Positions 17,080 to 26,255 of a stretch of 49,567 nucleotides of DNA are shown here, piece by piece; positions within the stretch are counted from its first letter, which is position 1, and every line of letters begins with the position of its first letter. The DNA comes from an uncultured Flavobacteriales bacterium. Its GTDB lineage: Bacteria > Bacteroidota > Bacteroidia > Palsa-965. The notes under the pieces are model-generated. The model had not been told where the DNA came from and made no database searches. It saw only the letters and a program-made list of their open reading frames with translations. The stretch spans positions 1 through 49,567 of the forward strand of contig CAIQQJ010000013.1 in NCBI GenBank assembly GCA_903873905.1. The letters are read 5' to 3'. The position numbers and the translations under genes were made by a program.

Positions 17080-19617
17080 TTACCCAATAGATCTAGATTT
17101 ACTGTATCTGAAATATTTTACAATCTCAAAAATGGCCAATGTTCCAAGTCCGCCAATAACAGATGGAATAAAGTGACGTAAGCCTGGATTTTCAAATTGG
17201 AAAATTTCCTGCAACCAAGGAATTTCAATAACAAGAAACAATACAAGCACAGTTCCACCAAGAATAATGTTGGCGGCTCTATTGTGCGCCATCAGTGTAT
17301 GTAAAAAATTACGTGTGCGAGAAAGATTGGTAAGGATTAACCCCACATTGGCAAGAATGAGACTTACAAAAGTAATTGCCCGTATTTCATTATCAGAATG
17401 TCCTTCATTGATTGTTGCATAATAAACAATAATCACAGCAGAAAAAGTCAAGATGCCTTTAAAAAGGCTTCTTAAGATTTTGTCACGCCCGAAGAACTTT
17501 TCATTCTGTTTGCGTGGCATTTTTTTCATGATACCAGCTTCTTCAGATTCTGTTTCAAATGCAATCGTGCAGGAAGGATCTATAATCAATTCAAGAAAAA
17601 CAATGTGAATTGGCAAAAGCAAAATGGGCAAACTTGGCATGAAAGCAGGAAGTAAAGCCAAGCCTACAATGGGAACGTGGACTGCAAGAATAAAACTCAT
17701 TGCTTTCTGCAGGTTGTCAAATATTCTTCGGCCTAATCGAATCGCAACAACAATGGATGCAAAATTATCATCCAACAAAACCAATGAAGAAGCTTCACGT
17801 GCCACATCAGTCCCTTTTCCACCCATTGCAATTCCAATATTCGCAGCTTTAAGTGCAGGCGCATCATTCACACCATCTCCTGTCATTGCGACAACGTCAC
17901 CATTCGCCTGCAATGCCTTTACAATGCGAAGCTTTTGTGCGGGCACCACTCTTGCAAAAATTGTTGTATCCAGAATTTCTTTTTGCAGCTCATCATCACT
18001 CATTTTTTCAAGTTCATTTCCTGTGATCATCTGCCCCTCTTTTCGCAAACCAATTTGATTGCCAATACTTTTTGCAGTCAATGGAAAATCCCCTGTAATC
18101 ATGATGACACGAATTCCGGCAGAATAACATTCTTCAATTGCCTCAGGAACTTCGGGACGAATTGGATCCGCCAATCCGATTAATCCGACAAAAGAAAAAT
18201 TAAAATCCAATTGTGATTCTGGCAGGATTTCACTTTCTAGCTTCTTCACAGCGACTCCCAACATCCGCAAGCCAGCATCGGCATACTTATTTACGACGAG
18301 GGTATGCTGTTCTACTTCCTCGGTAGTCATATTACACAACTTAAATATTATCTCTGGTGCTCCCTTTGCTGCTGCTGTCAATGTTGAATCACTTTTTTTC
18401 TTAAGTACTCGGGTCATTGACAATAATTCCTTACTCAGCGCATATTCACGAAGCAGAACATATTCCTCCGCGATATTGGTTTTGTCAAACTTTTCATGAT
18501 TAATACGAATTGCTTTTTCCATAGGATCGACAGGTTCGAATTGACTTGCCATAATGGAAATGCGCGTCAATTCCTGGAAATCCAAATAATTATTTTCATT
18601 TAATTCACCTTGTAACGTTTGTTTCCCGTTGTAAAAAGCCTCGACATCCATTTTGTTTTGTGTGATCGTTCCTGTTTTATCAGCGCATAAGACAGTAGCA
18701 GATCCAAGCGTTTCAATCGCAGCAGGCTTCCTTGTCAAAACATTTTTGCGTGACATTCTCCATGCTCCCAACGCAAGAAAAATAGTCAGTACAACAGGAA
18801 ATTCTTCTGGTAAAATTGACATTGCGGAAGAAAGTCCAGTTAAAAAAGCTTTAGCGAGATTTCCTCTCGTAAAATAAAATGCAACAACTACAAGTACACT
18901 CAGAACAATACCGATAATTGCAAGTCGCCGAATGAGGATTTTCATTTCACCTTGCAATTTTGTTTCCTCCTCTTTGAGACTTTTCAAGGACTCCCCAATT
19001 TTTCCAAACTGTGAGTTAATTCCAGTTGCCGTGACTTTTGCAGTTGCCGAGCCTTGAATAATAAGGGTTCCGCTGAAAATAAATGGAAGATCATCTCCGC
19101 CTGGCTTATTTTCCAATTCATTTCCAGTGAAAGATATTTTCCTAACGGGCATTGACTCTCCAGTTAAAATTGCTTCGTTCACCAAAAGATTATTCACCTC
19201 AAGTATTGTTGCATCAGCAGAAATCCGATCACCTTCATTCAAAATCAAAATGTCATCTGGAACAACTTCACGTCCAGGTATTTTTTTCATTTCCCCGTCT
19301 CTCAAAACTGTTGCACGAGGACTTGAGAGTTTTTTCAATTCTTCAAGCGCTCTTTCTGTTTTTCTGGATTGATAAAAAGTAATTCCAATAATCACAAAAA
19401 TGGCTGAACCTAAAATCAAACCTTCCCGATAATCACCAAGAATAATATATAAGGTTCCACATGCAATCAACAAAATGAACATTGGCTCTTTCAAAACCTC
19501 CAATGCTATTCTGAAAATAGTCTTCTCTTTGGAAGATTGCAATTCATTATACCCAGAAACTTTTTGTCTTTTTTCCGCCTCTTGTGTTGTTAATCCTAAT
19601 GGCTTAGAAATTTCCAT
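17080..19617 (-). CDS. Cation-transporting P-type ATPase (P2-like, PEEFP motif)
   Basis: An 845-residue P-type ATPase. The ATG at 19617 gives the family N-terminus (M-E-I-S-K-P-L-G-L-T); an open extension upstream lies inside nth and is rejected. Hallmarks are T-G-E-S (about residue 152), D-K-T-G-T (about 312), M-I-T-G-D-x-P-x-T-A (about 525) and G-D-G-V-N-D-A-P (about 582). Membrane helix 4 has P-E-E-F-P instead of the P-E-G-L-P of Ca2+ pumps, and the fifth or sixth helix has E-L-I-I-D-P. These place it in the P2-type superfamily but not clearly with a Ca2+, Na+ or Mg2+ pump. Only one base separates its start from the stop of nth, so it is co-expressed with the DNA repair gene. Confidence 0.92.
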   Translation of the reverse strand: MEISKPLGLTTQEAEKRQKVSGYNELQSSKEKTIFRIALEVLKEPMFILLIACGTLYIILGDYREGLILGSAIFVIIGITFYQSRKTERALEELKKLSSPRATVLRDGEMKKIPGREVVPDDILILNEGDRISADATILEVNNLLVNEAILTGESMPVRKISFTGNELENKPGGDDLPFIFSGTLIIQGSATAKVTATGINSQFGKIGESLKSLKEEETKLQGEMKILIRRLAIIGIVLSVLVVVAFYFTRGNLAKAFLTGLSSAMSILPEEFPVVLTIFLALGAWRMSRKNVLTRKPAAIETLGSATVLCADKTGTITQNKMDVEAFYNGKQTLQGELNENNYLDFQELTRISIMASQFEPVDPMEKAIRINHEKFDKTNIAEEYVLLREYALSKELLSMTRVLKKKSDSTLTAAAKGAPEIIFKLCNMTTEEVEQHTLVVNKYADAGLRMLGVAVKKLESEILPESQLDFNFSFVGLIGLADPIRPEVPEAIEECYSAGIRVIMITGDFPLTAKSIGNQIGLRKEGQMITGNELEKMSDDELQKEILDTTIFARVVPAQKLRIVKALQANGDVVAMTGDGVNDAPALKAANIGIAMGGKGTDVAREASSLVLLDDNFASIVVAIRLGRRIFDNLQKAMSFILAVHVPIVGLALLPAFMPSLPILLLPIHIVFLELIIDPSCTIAFETESEEAGIMKKMPRKQNEKFFGRDKILRSLFKGILTFSAVIIVYYATINEGHSDNEIRAITFVSLILANVGLILTNLSRTRNFLHTLMAHNRAANIILGGTVLVLFLVIEIPWLQEIFQFENPGLRHFIPSVIGGLGTLAIFEIVKYFRYSKSRSIG

Positions 19618-19618
19618 T

Positions 19619-20263
19619 TTATTTGTCCAAAGATTTACTTCCAAACTTACACCAATCCAATAGTCCGCATTTTTCGCATTGAGGATTTCTTGCCATACAA
19701 ACATACCGCCCGTGCAAAATCAACCAATGATGTGCAATCGCCAATCTGTTTTCGGGAATGAATTTCATTAACTGAAGTTCCGTTTGCAAAGGATTTTTTG
19801 CATTCGTACTCAAACCAATTCTTGCGGCAACTCTGAAAACATGCGTATCAACTGCCATGGCCGGTTTATTATACACAACGGATGCAATGACACTTGCCGT
19901 TTTCCTTCCTACACCAGGAAGTTTTATTAATTCTTCAATTGAATCAGGAACTTTATTTTCAAAATTTTCAAATAACATCTTGGCCATTCCCACGAGATGT
20001 TTTGCTTTGTTATTCGGATAGGAAATACTTCTTATGAAAGTAAAAACTTCATCTGTTGAAGCCGCAGCTAATGTTTCTGCATCAGGAAATCGTTTGAAGA
20101 ATGCTGGCGTCACCAAATTCACTCGCTTGTCCGTACACTGTGCTGATAAAATAACTGCTACCAACAACTGAAATGGATCCTTATAATGCAACTCTGTTTC
20201 TGCAACAGGCATATTTTTTTCAAACCATTCAACTACCTTTTCAAAACGTTCCTTTTTATTCAT
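19619..20263 (-). CDS. nth: Endonuclease III
   Basis: A 214-residue base-excision repair glycosylase/AP lyase that removes oxidised pyrimidines. The helix-hairpin-helix motif L-P-G-V-G-R-K-T-A carries the catalytic Lys121, and the catalytic Asp139 lies in V-D-T-H-V-F-R. The [4Fe-4S] cluster ligands have the canonical C-x6-C-x2-C-x5-C spacing: Cys189, Cys196, Cys199 and Cys205. Length is normal. It is the first gene of a two-gene unit with the P-type ATPase, one base downstream. A TAccTTTG motif sits 5 nt before the ATG. Confidence 0.97.
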   Translation of the reverse strand: MNKKERFEKVVEWFEKNMPVAETELHYKDPFQLLVAVILSAQCTDKRVNLVTPAFFKRFPDAETLAAASTDEVFTFIRSISYPNNKAKHLVGMAKMLFENFENKVPDSIEELIKLPGVGRKTASVIASVVYNKPAMAVDTHVFRVAARIGLSTNAKNPLQTELQLMKFIPENRLAIAHHWLILHGRYVCMARNPQCEKCGLLDWCKFGSKSLDK

Positions 20264-20268
20264 CTAAG

Positions 20269-20276
20269 CAAAGGTA
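20269..20276 (-). promoter_or_regulatory. Putative -7 element of nth
   Basis: TACCTTTG on the minus strand (20276 down to 20269) matches the Bacteroidota -7 consensus TAnnTTTG, with the ATG 5 nt further. No TTTG was found at the expected -33 position, so this is tentative. Confidence 0.4.
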
Positions 20277-20318
20277 AGCAGCTGGATTTTTATTGCTAGT
20301 GACCAAAATCAAAATAAA

Positions 20319-20347
20319 AAAGGCGATTCCCATGAGAAATCGCCTTT
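20319..20347 (-). terminator. Rho-independent terminator of the MORN-like gene
   Basis: AATCGCCTTT (20347-20338) and AAAGGCGATT (20328-20319) form a perfect 10-bp stem with a 9-nt loop, followed on the minus strand by a T-rich stretch. It lies 18 nt after the stop of the gene at 20366 and before nth. Confidence 0.85.
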
Positions 20348-20365
20348 CAAAAAACATTTAATTGA

Positions 20366-20917
20366 TTAATTAGCTAGAACACCATTATTCCATTGTTCTG
20401 TTCCAATAAGTTGTTCTGTGTTGTCATAAAATTGCCAAGTACCATTTTTCTGGCCTGTTGATGACCAAGAACCGGTATAATTTTTTTTGCCGTTTTCGTG
20501 CCAACCTTTCCAATCACCAATACGCTCATTCGCCATATTGATTTTTCCCGCTTCAGCTTTTGCACCATTCTGATGATAATAAACAGCATCACCTGTTGTG
20601 TAATTAATTTCCGAAGAAAGTTGAGTCGCTGAACTCCAAGATTTCCAAAATCCAGTTGGAGTACCCGCATTGGTGTAATGCTCTTCAGCAAGCTTTGTTC
20701 CGTTATCGTTCCAATATTGCCAAGTACCAATTTTATGTACTTGCGACATTTTTTGGCCGATCGTTTCTTTGCTATCGTTAGCAGTAATTCCTGGATCAGC
20801 ATTATACTGACCTTGCTCGACGATTGTGCCTGCAGGACTGTAACGTACATGGTTGTATTGTGCGAATCCAAGGGTTGATGCCAATACAAAAACTGTAATT
20901 GTGATGAGTTGTTTCAT
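20366..20917 (-). CDS. Exported MORN-like (YwqK-type) repeat protein
   Basis: A 183-residue secreted protein; the ATG at 20917 gives a clear signal peptide (M-K-Q-L-I-T ... T-L-G-F-A-Q). The mature part consists of about five MORN-like units of roughly 25 residues, each with a G-x-W-x-x-W or G-T-W-Q-Y/F core (residues around 65, 90, 115, 138 and 160). This pattern is found in proteins annotated as toxin-antitoxin YwqK family antitoxins, but no toxin gene is adjacent and that label should not be taken as function. It is flanked by its own terminator. A TAatTTTG motif lies at 20949-20942 upstream. Confidence 0.8.
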   Translation of the reverse strand: MKQLITITVFVLASTLGFAQYNHVRYSPAGTIVEQGQYNADPGITANDSKETIGQKMSQVHKIGTWQYWNDNGTKLAEEHYTNAGTPTGFWKSWSSATQLSSEINYTTGDAVYYHQNGAKAEAGKINMANERIGDWKGWHENGKKNYTGSWSSTGQKNGTWQFYDNTEQLIGTEQWNNGVLAN

Positions 20918-20941
20918 GTTTGCCAATTGAAATTTGTTTAA

Positions 20942-20949
20942 CAAAATTA
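20942..20949 (-). promoter_or_regulatory. Putative -7 element of the MORN-like gene
   Basis: TAATTTTG on the minus strand fits TAnnTTTG and lies 24 nt before the ATG at 20917. No convincing -33 element was seen. Confidence 0.4.
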
Positions 20950-21046
20950 AAAATTATTGATGTTACGATTGTCCACTTTATTGTTTTCAAATAATTAATC
21001 CTAGAACATTTTAATCAATTATCATGCCTTGTACTTATAATTAGAA

Positions 21047-24000
21047 TTATTTGATCAAAGAAACGTGTCCGATGTATTTGTGTTTTTTATTAAACACATC
21101 AGTCAAAACAACTTTCCATACATAGACATCCACTTGGGCTAAATCTCCACCTTTTCCTTGAACAGATCCATCCCAAGCTACATTGATATCCGTTGTATTG
21201 AAAATCATATTTCCCCAACGATCAAAAACCCAAATTTCATATTTTGTAATTCCAAATCCCTGTCCATAGAAGCCATCATTCAAACCATCACCATTTGGTG
21301 TAAATGAATTAGGAATGAAAAATTCAAAGTCAGGCTCAATAATTATTTCAATAGTCGTATCATCAACACAACCATACTGATTGGTAACAATCAAATTCAC
21401 AGGATATGTACCTCCATATTCTGATGAATAGGTGTATTGTGTATTTGGAATATTTGCAGTGTCTATTGTCGTTGATGGATCTCCAAAATTCCAAAGCCAT
21501 GACACAGGACTTCCCGCTGACATATCAGTGAAAAGTACAGTAGGATTCAAAATTGTTGTTGGATTTGGAGAAGCACTGAAACTAGCATTCGGAACAGGCT
21601 GAACAGTAATCAAATTTGGAATCATCAAAGTTGAGGTACATCCGCCATTTGAAACAGCTGTAAGTGTAATGGAATAAGTGCCAGTAGTCGAAAAACAATG
21701 AGAAGGGTTTTGAGCGAATGAAGAATTTGATCCATCACCGAAATCCCATGTCCAACCATTTATAGTACCCGAATTAACGGTTGATTGGTCAAGGAAATTA
21801 ACACAAAGCAGAGGACAACCTGCAAGTGTGTCGGCTGAAAAAGCAACAACAGGAACGGAGGCTGTCACAACAGGCAATAAAAATGTGTCAATGCAACCAG
21901 CAGTATTTGTAACAATCAATGAAACACTATACGTAGAATCATTTGCATAAGTGTGTGTTGGATTTTGCGCTGTTGATGTAGGAGAACCATCTCCAAAATT
22001 CCATGACCAGTTTGTAATAGTTCCTGTTCCTGCAACAGAAAGATCTGTCAATACTGTTGGCACGCCTTGGCAAACAATAGTAGAACTGAAATTTCCTGTT
22101 GGCAAAGCACTAACAGTAATTGGGATTATCAATGTTGAAACACAACCTGTATTTGAAGTACAAGTCAATGTAACATTGAAAGTACCAGCAGTCGAATAAG
22201 CATAAGTTGGATTCTGAATATTTGAAGTATCATTTGTTATTGCAGTAACACCAAAATCCCAATGCCAACCAACAATACTGCCAGCTGCAACAGTAGATTG
22301 ATCTGTAAATACACTTGGAGATCCCAAACAAACTTGTGGTGCAGTAAAAGCTATAGCTGGCCCTGGATTTACAGTTACTGAAAGTGTTGCTGTGTCAGCA
22401 CATGGTCCTGGATTTGAAATAAGAATCACATTATAAGTTCCTGCAGTTGTGTAAGTATAAGATGGGTTAGTCAAATTACTTGTGTCGTTTGTTATTGCAG
22501 GAACACCAAAATCCCAATGTGAATTCACAGAATTCAAGGATTGATTGGTAAACTGCATTGCAGAATTTGTACACACGTTTGTGGCTGTAAAAGCAGATGT
22601 TGCAATAGGCGACACCAAAATGTTTTGTGTAATCGTCTGAGTACATCCTGAACTTGAGGTAATAACCAAAGTCACAACATAATTACCAGTGGCCGTAAAA
22701 GTGTGAGAAGGATTAGATAGTGCAGATGTATTATTTCCTCCCGATGAAGGATCACCAAAATCCCAAGCAGTACTTGTAATTGTAGAAGGGGCACTAATAG
22801 TTGATGTACTTGTGAAATTTACCAGTACGTTTCCACAAACTTGGTTGTACACGAATGCAGCTACAGGAAGCGGGTTTACCGTCACCTGCATTGTAACGGT
22901 GGCCGAACATCCCGAACTCGCTGTCGAAACAAGTGTAACATTATAAGTTCCTGCTGCAGAAAAAATGTGACTTGGATTTTGAAGTGTTGATGTATTGTTT
23001 GGCCCAGAGGCGGGATCACCAAAATTCCATGCCCAACTTGCAATCGTTCCTGAAGTTGTGGAAGAATTATCTGTGAACACAGTGGAGGCTCCAACACAAA
23101 CACTAGTATTGGTAAAAGCAGATGTAACTGAAGATGACGAGGCTACAGTAATGGAAGAAACAGCACAACCGTTAGCGTCAGTTGTCATCACTGAATAATT
23201 TCCAGGAGGATAACCTCCGGTAGAAATGTTGAGCGTAGAACCTGTTTGTCCAACAATAGCAACTCCATTTAAATACCACTGATAGGTTCCTCCCGCGACA
23301 ACTGGCGTAGTCAAAATCAAATTATTAGTACAGAATGATCCAGATTGTGCAACGCTATTAAAACTCGAAGTTGTATTTAACAACATATTGTCAAAATAGA
23401 AATAGGGATAACAACCGCTTGGTGTTGTGTAGCTAGCCGGCAGTGTACAAGGTGATCCAATTACAATTGCAGTAATATTTACGGGTGGAGTAAAACTAAT
23501 ATTTATCACTCCCCAATTGGGAACTGGTGTATAGTTGACTTGACCTAGAACTTGCCAAGCTGGCGATGGAGGACATCCTGTTCCTGTAAAAGGGAGATTC
23601 GCACAATTCGTTGTTCCATAAATTACAATGTCAATTGGACCAAATTCAATAACTCCATTATTACAAACTGCACCTTGCCCATCAATTGGTGTAGATGCAA
23701 TATTCATTTGCACAGTATAGGGAGTTCCAGCAAGCATTGGTGATGTAAGACAAGCGCCAACATACTCCTGCCATCCTGGACTAAAAATACAACCCAATAC
23801 TCCATTACCATTGGGAAATGGAACTAATCCTGCAGCAGTCGCAGCGCCCATCACAAATCCGCAGGTATTCATGTAATCAGATGTAGCACTGGATGCCTGA
23901 ACCCAAGATGTTGCACAATTTACTTGGGAATAACTGCTCGGACAACAGTTCATCGATTCAAAAGAAGGATTGGGAATAAGGGATGTAACCGAAGAATTAC

Positions 24001-24139
24001 CACAAACACAATCTGTAACGTCGTTCAAGTCAATTAACCCGTCGCCGTCGTCGTCAATTCCATTATTGCAAATCTCTACTTGAGCATGCAATCCAGAAAA
24101 TGAAAGCAGGACAATAAACAGTAAGTATATTTTTCTCAT
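21047..24139 (-). CDS. Large secreted protein with seven PKD domains and T9SS type B sorting domain
   Basis: A 1030-residue exported protein with signal peptide M-R-K-I-Y ... L-H-A-Q. After an acidic calcium-type loop (N-G-I-D-D-D-G-D-G-L-I-D) comes a Cys-rich, jelly-roll-like region to about residue 250 and an Ig-like unit (Y-Q-W-Y-L-N-G). Seven PKD domains follow at about 85-residue spacing, recognisable by W-x-F-G-D/V cores near residues 370, 461, 540, 625, 710, 795 and 880. The last 90 residues (F-I-P-N-S-F-T-P-N-G-D-G-L-N-D ... W-D-G) are the gliding motility-associated (type B) C-terminal domain that directs export by T9SS. It is probably a surface adhesin or matrix protein. It lies 36 nt downstream of the GT-C/TPR gene. 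Confidence 0.95.
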   Translation of the reverse strand: MRKIYLLFIVLLSFSGLHAQVEICNNGIDDDGDGLIDLNDVTDCVCGNSSVTSLIPNPSFESMNCCPSSYSQVNCATSWVQASSATSDYMNTCGFVMGAATAAGLVPFPNGNGVLGCIFSPGWQEYVGACLTSPMLAGTPYTVQMNIASTPIDGQGAVCNNGVIEFGPIDIVIYGTTNCANLPFTGTGCPPSPAWQVLGQVNYTPVPNWGVINISFTPPVNITAIVIGSPCTLPASYTTPSGCYPYFYFDNMLLNTTSSFNSVAQSGSFCTNNLILTTPVVAGGTYQWYLNGVAIVGQTGSTLNISTGGYPPGNYSVMTTDANGCAVSSITVASSSSVTSAFTNTSVCVGASTVFTDNSSTTSGTIASWAWNFGDPASGPNNTSTLQNPSHIFSAAGTYNVTLVSTASSGCSATVTMQVTVNPLPVAAFVYNQVCGNVLVNFTSTSTISAPSTITSTAWDFGDPSSGGNNTSALSNPSHTFTATGNYVVTLVITSSSGCTQTITQNILVSPIATSAFTATNVCTNSAMQFTNQSLNSVNSHWDFGVPAITNDTSNLTNPSYTYTTAGTYNVILISNPGPCADTATLSVTVNPGPAIAFTAPQVCLGSPSVFTDQSTVAAGSIVGWHWDFGVTAITNDTSNIQNPTYAYSTAGTFNVTLTCTSNTGCVSTLIIPITVSALPTGNFSSTIVCQGVPTVLTDLSVAGTGTITNWSWNFGDGSPTSTAQNPTHTYANDSTYSVSLIVTNTAGCIDTFLLPVVTASVPVVAFSADTLAGCPLLCVNFLDQSTVNSGTINGWTWDFGDGSNSSFAQNPSHCFSTTGTYSITLTAVSNGGCTSTLMIPNLITVQPVPNASFSASPNPTTILNPTVLFTDMSAGSPVSWLWNFGDPSTTIDTANIPNTQYTYSSEYGGTYPVNLIVTNQYGCVDDTTIEIIIEPDFEFFIPNSFTPNGDGLNDGFYGQGFGITKYEIWVFDRWGNMIFNTTDINVAWDGSVQGKGGDLAQVDVYVWKVVLTDVFNKKHKYIGHVSLIK

Positions 24140-24175
24140 AAACTAAATTGTTTACAAAAACTCCCTATTGAAAGG

Positions 24176-26071
24176 TTATTTTTTATTTATTTTCTCCAGT
24201 GTTCCTTTGAACTTTGCCAGTTCAATACTTGGTTTGATTTGGTATGCTTTATTCAGGTAATAAATGGCACTATTATAATCGTGTTGCTCGTCGTAAAGGT
24301 CAATAATTAACAAATGCAACTCATAGTCATTGGGGAAAATACGAAGAATTTTTGTAATAAAAGCAATAGCTTCAACCTCTTTTGAGTTTTTGACTATATA
24401 TTGTTTATAAAAAGGTATCAAATTATAAATATTGGGATCGGATGAAAGTGCCTTTTCATAGTAAAAATTGGCCTGTTCAATTTTATTGAGTTTCTGACAA
24501 ATCGTCGCCAAGTTGAATAAAACATTGGCGTCTGTACTATCAACTTTAAGGGCTTTTTGGTAATATTTTGCGCTTTCTGAATAATTCTGTTCTATAAAAT
24601 AAAGTGTCCCCAAATTATTCAGACAATTGATGTATTCTGGATAAATAGCAAGGCATTGCAGACAATAATTTTCTGCTTGTTTGAGGAGTTTTGTTTTTTC
24701 AGGGGAATCTGGTTGCGAATAAATTTTTGTCAATAGCCTGAAGGAAGCCATATCCTGAACTTTTGCCGAATTCTGAAGATGTTCTGCATCGTTTAGAATA
24801 AGCGTGTCTTCATCCTTCCAATCGGAATTTCTAGAAAAAGAACTGAAGCCAAGAACCATAACAAGTGCCACTGAAAATAGTATGGCTTTAGAATTTATTT
24901 TCGGATTGGATTTGAGCGTAACAATCCATTTGTATTTTTCAAATAATTTATAAAGAAGGGCAGCAACTACAATAGTAAAACCTGCTGATCCAAAAAACAT
25001 AAAACGTTCACCGACAATTCCAGGCATTAATTTGATTATGCCACTGGCAGCAAAAACTCCAGCCAAATAAATAATAATTCCGAAAGAAAGTAATCTGTCT
25101 TTCTTGAAATATTTTATTGCCAAATAAATTATTCCGGCATGAAAAACAATACTTACATAAGGAAAAACTGATGTCCAGTTATCAATCGGAACTTCATTAT
25201 ATCCGTAGTAGAATGACAATACAAATGGCCAAAACAATAACCGAAGGTAAACGAGGCAAACTGAAAATCCTGCTGGAATTCTCGCCCAAAAATTCTTGGA
25301 ATACAATGGATTTTCATAAAATTCATAACCCCTAACATGCGTCTCAGAATTTAAGAGATGAACCTTACCTAGTTTAATACCAATGAAAATGCTTGCAATT
25401 AATATAATTGGAATCAAAAATCTTTTCAGATCAATTTTCTTTTTTGAAGAATTTATCAGAAATAAAAATGGAATCACTGCAATAAAAACCATTATTGACT
25501 CTTTCGTCAAAAAACCTAATCCCGTAAAAAGAGCAGCCAATAACAAACGATATGTTTTTCTATCCACAAAATATTTTTGGAATTGAAGGAGCATACATAT
25601 TCCAAATACTGAAGTCAGTAATTCATCCCTCGATTTTATATTATCAACAACTTCTGTGTGGATGGGATGGACAATAAATAAAACGATTCCAAAAAAAATA
25701 ACCAGGGGTGGCGATTCAGGAAATGTAATGCTCAGGAAATTGAATAAGAAAAAAACGAAAAGTGCAAATAGGAGAATGCTGATGAAGTGACTGATGTGCG
25801 GATGCACACCGAAGACCGAATATTCTATTGCAAAAGACAAAAGTAAAACAGGGCGATATTCGTAATTGAATTCTTTTTCTTTAAAGGAATAAGAAGTGAA
25901 AACCTGCTTAATGTTTTTGATTCCGTGTTGTGTCAATTCATTTTTATCATTCACCAAATGATCATCAAGTGAATAATTGTTTTGGATGGAATTGCCATAA
26001 ACCAAAAAAGTCAAAACGATTATAATAATCGCATACTTATATTTAGAATTACCAAAGGAAAAATCCTTCAT
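24176..26071 (-). CDS. TMTC-like GT-C membrane glycosyltransferase with C-terminal TPRs
   Basis: A 631-residue protein. Residues 12-400 form a polytopic membrane domain with about ten helices; its first extracytoplasmic loop carries the diacidic pair Asp36-Asp37 in N-Y-S-L-D-D-H, as expected for lipid-phosphate-sugar dependent GT-C enzymes. A further conserved-looking block is F-I-V-H-P-I-H-T-E-V-V near residue 135. Residues 460-620 contain four to five TPR units (for example N-L-G-T-L-Y-F-I-E-Q-N-Y and L-F-N-L-A-T-I-C-Q-K-L-N). The architecture matches TMTC-type O-mannosyltransferases; donor and acceptor in bacteria are unproven. It precedes the PKD protein by 36 nt, making that surface protein a candidate substrate. 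Confidence 0.8.
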   Translation of the reverse strand: MKDFSFGNSKYKYAIIIIVLTFLVYGNSIQNNYSLDDHLVNDKNELTQHGIKNIKQVFTSYSFKEKEFNYEYRPVLLLSFAIEYSVFGVHPHISHFISILLFALFVFFLFNFLSITFPESPPLVIFFGIVLFIVHPIHTEVVDNIKSRDELLTSVFGICMLLQFQKYFVDRKTYRLLLAALFTGLGFLTKESIMVFIAVIPFLFLINSSKKKIDLKRFLIPIILIASIFIGIKLGKVHLLNSETHVRGYEFYENPLYSKNFWARIPAGFSVCLVYLRLLFWPFVLSFYYGYNEVPIDNWTSVFPYVSIVFHAGIIYLAIKYFKKDRLLSFGIIIYLAGVFAASGIIKLMPGIVGERFMFFGSAGFTIVVAALLYKLFEKYKWIVTLKSNPKINSKAILFSVALVMVLGFSSFSRNSDWKDEDTLILNDAEHLQNSAKVQDMASFRLLTKIYSQPDSPEKTKLLKQAENYCLQCLAIYPEYINCLNNLGTLYFIEQNYSESAKYYQKALKVDSTDANVLFNLATICQKLNKIEQANFYYEKALSSDPNIYNLIPFYKQYIVKNSKEVEAIAFITKILRIFPNDYELHLLIIDLYDEQHDYNSAIYYLNKAYQIKPSIELAKFKGTLEKINKK

Positions 26072-26255
26072 TTATTTAAGAAAGAAAGTTTTGAAGCCCG
26101 TTTAAAATTTCGTAGTACAATGTACGATGTACCTTTTGAAAAATCATAAACAAAAATAATGTCCACCAAAGAGGGTCGTAATTACAAAAGACAAACAACT
26201 TTTCCCAGAAAATCACTATTAAAACACGGATAAATGAACATATACAACGACTAAC

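Noticed and set aside
19618-19704. Extended N-terminus of the P-type ATPase into nth
   Set aside because: It is antiparallel to no feature but overlaps the conserved Fe-S end of nth in another frame; P-type ATPases of this type start at M-E-I.
20374-20889. 171-codon minus-strand ORF overlapping the MORN-like gene in another frame
   Set aside because: The other frame has a signal peptide and repeated G-x-W units; this one has neither and uses the repeats only by shadowing.
20366-20917. Toxin-antitoxin system
   Set aside because: The YwqK antitoxin label rests on MORN-like repeats only; the protein is exported and no toxin gene is adjacent.
21047-24139. DNA-level tandem repeats in the PKD gene
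   Set aside because: The PKD units are similar at protein level but have diverged in DNA; this is ordinary domain repetition.
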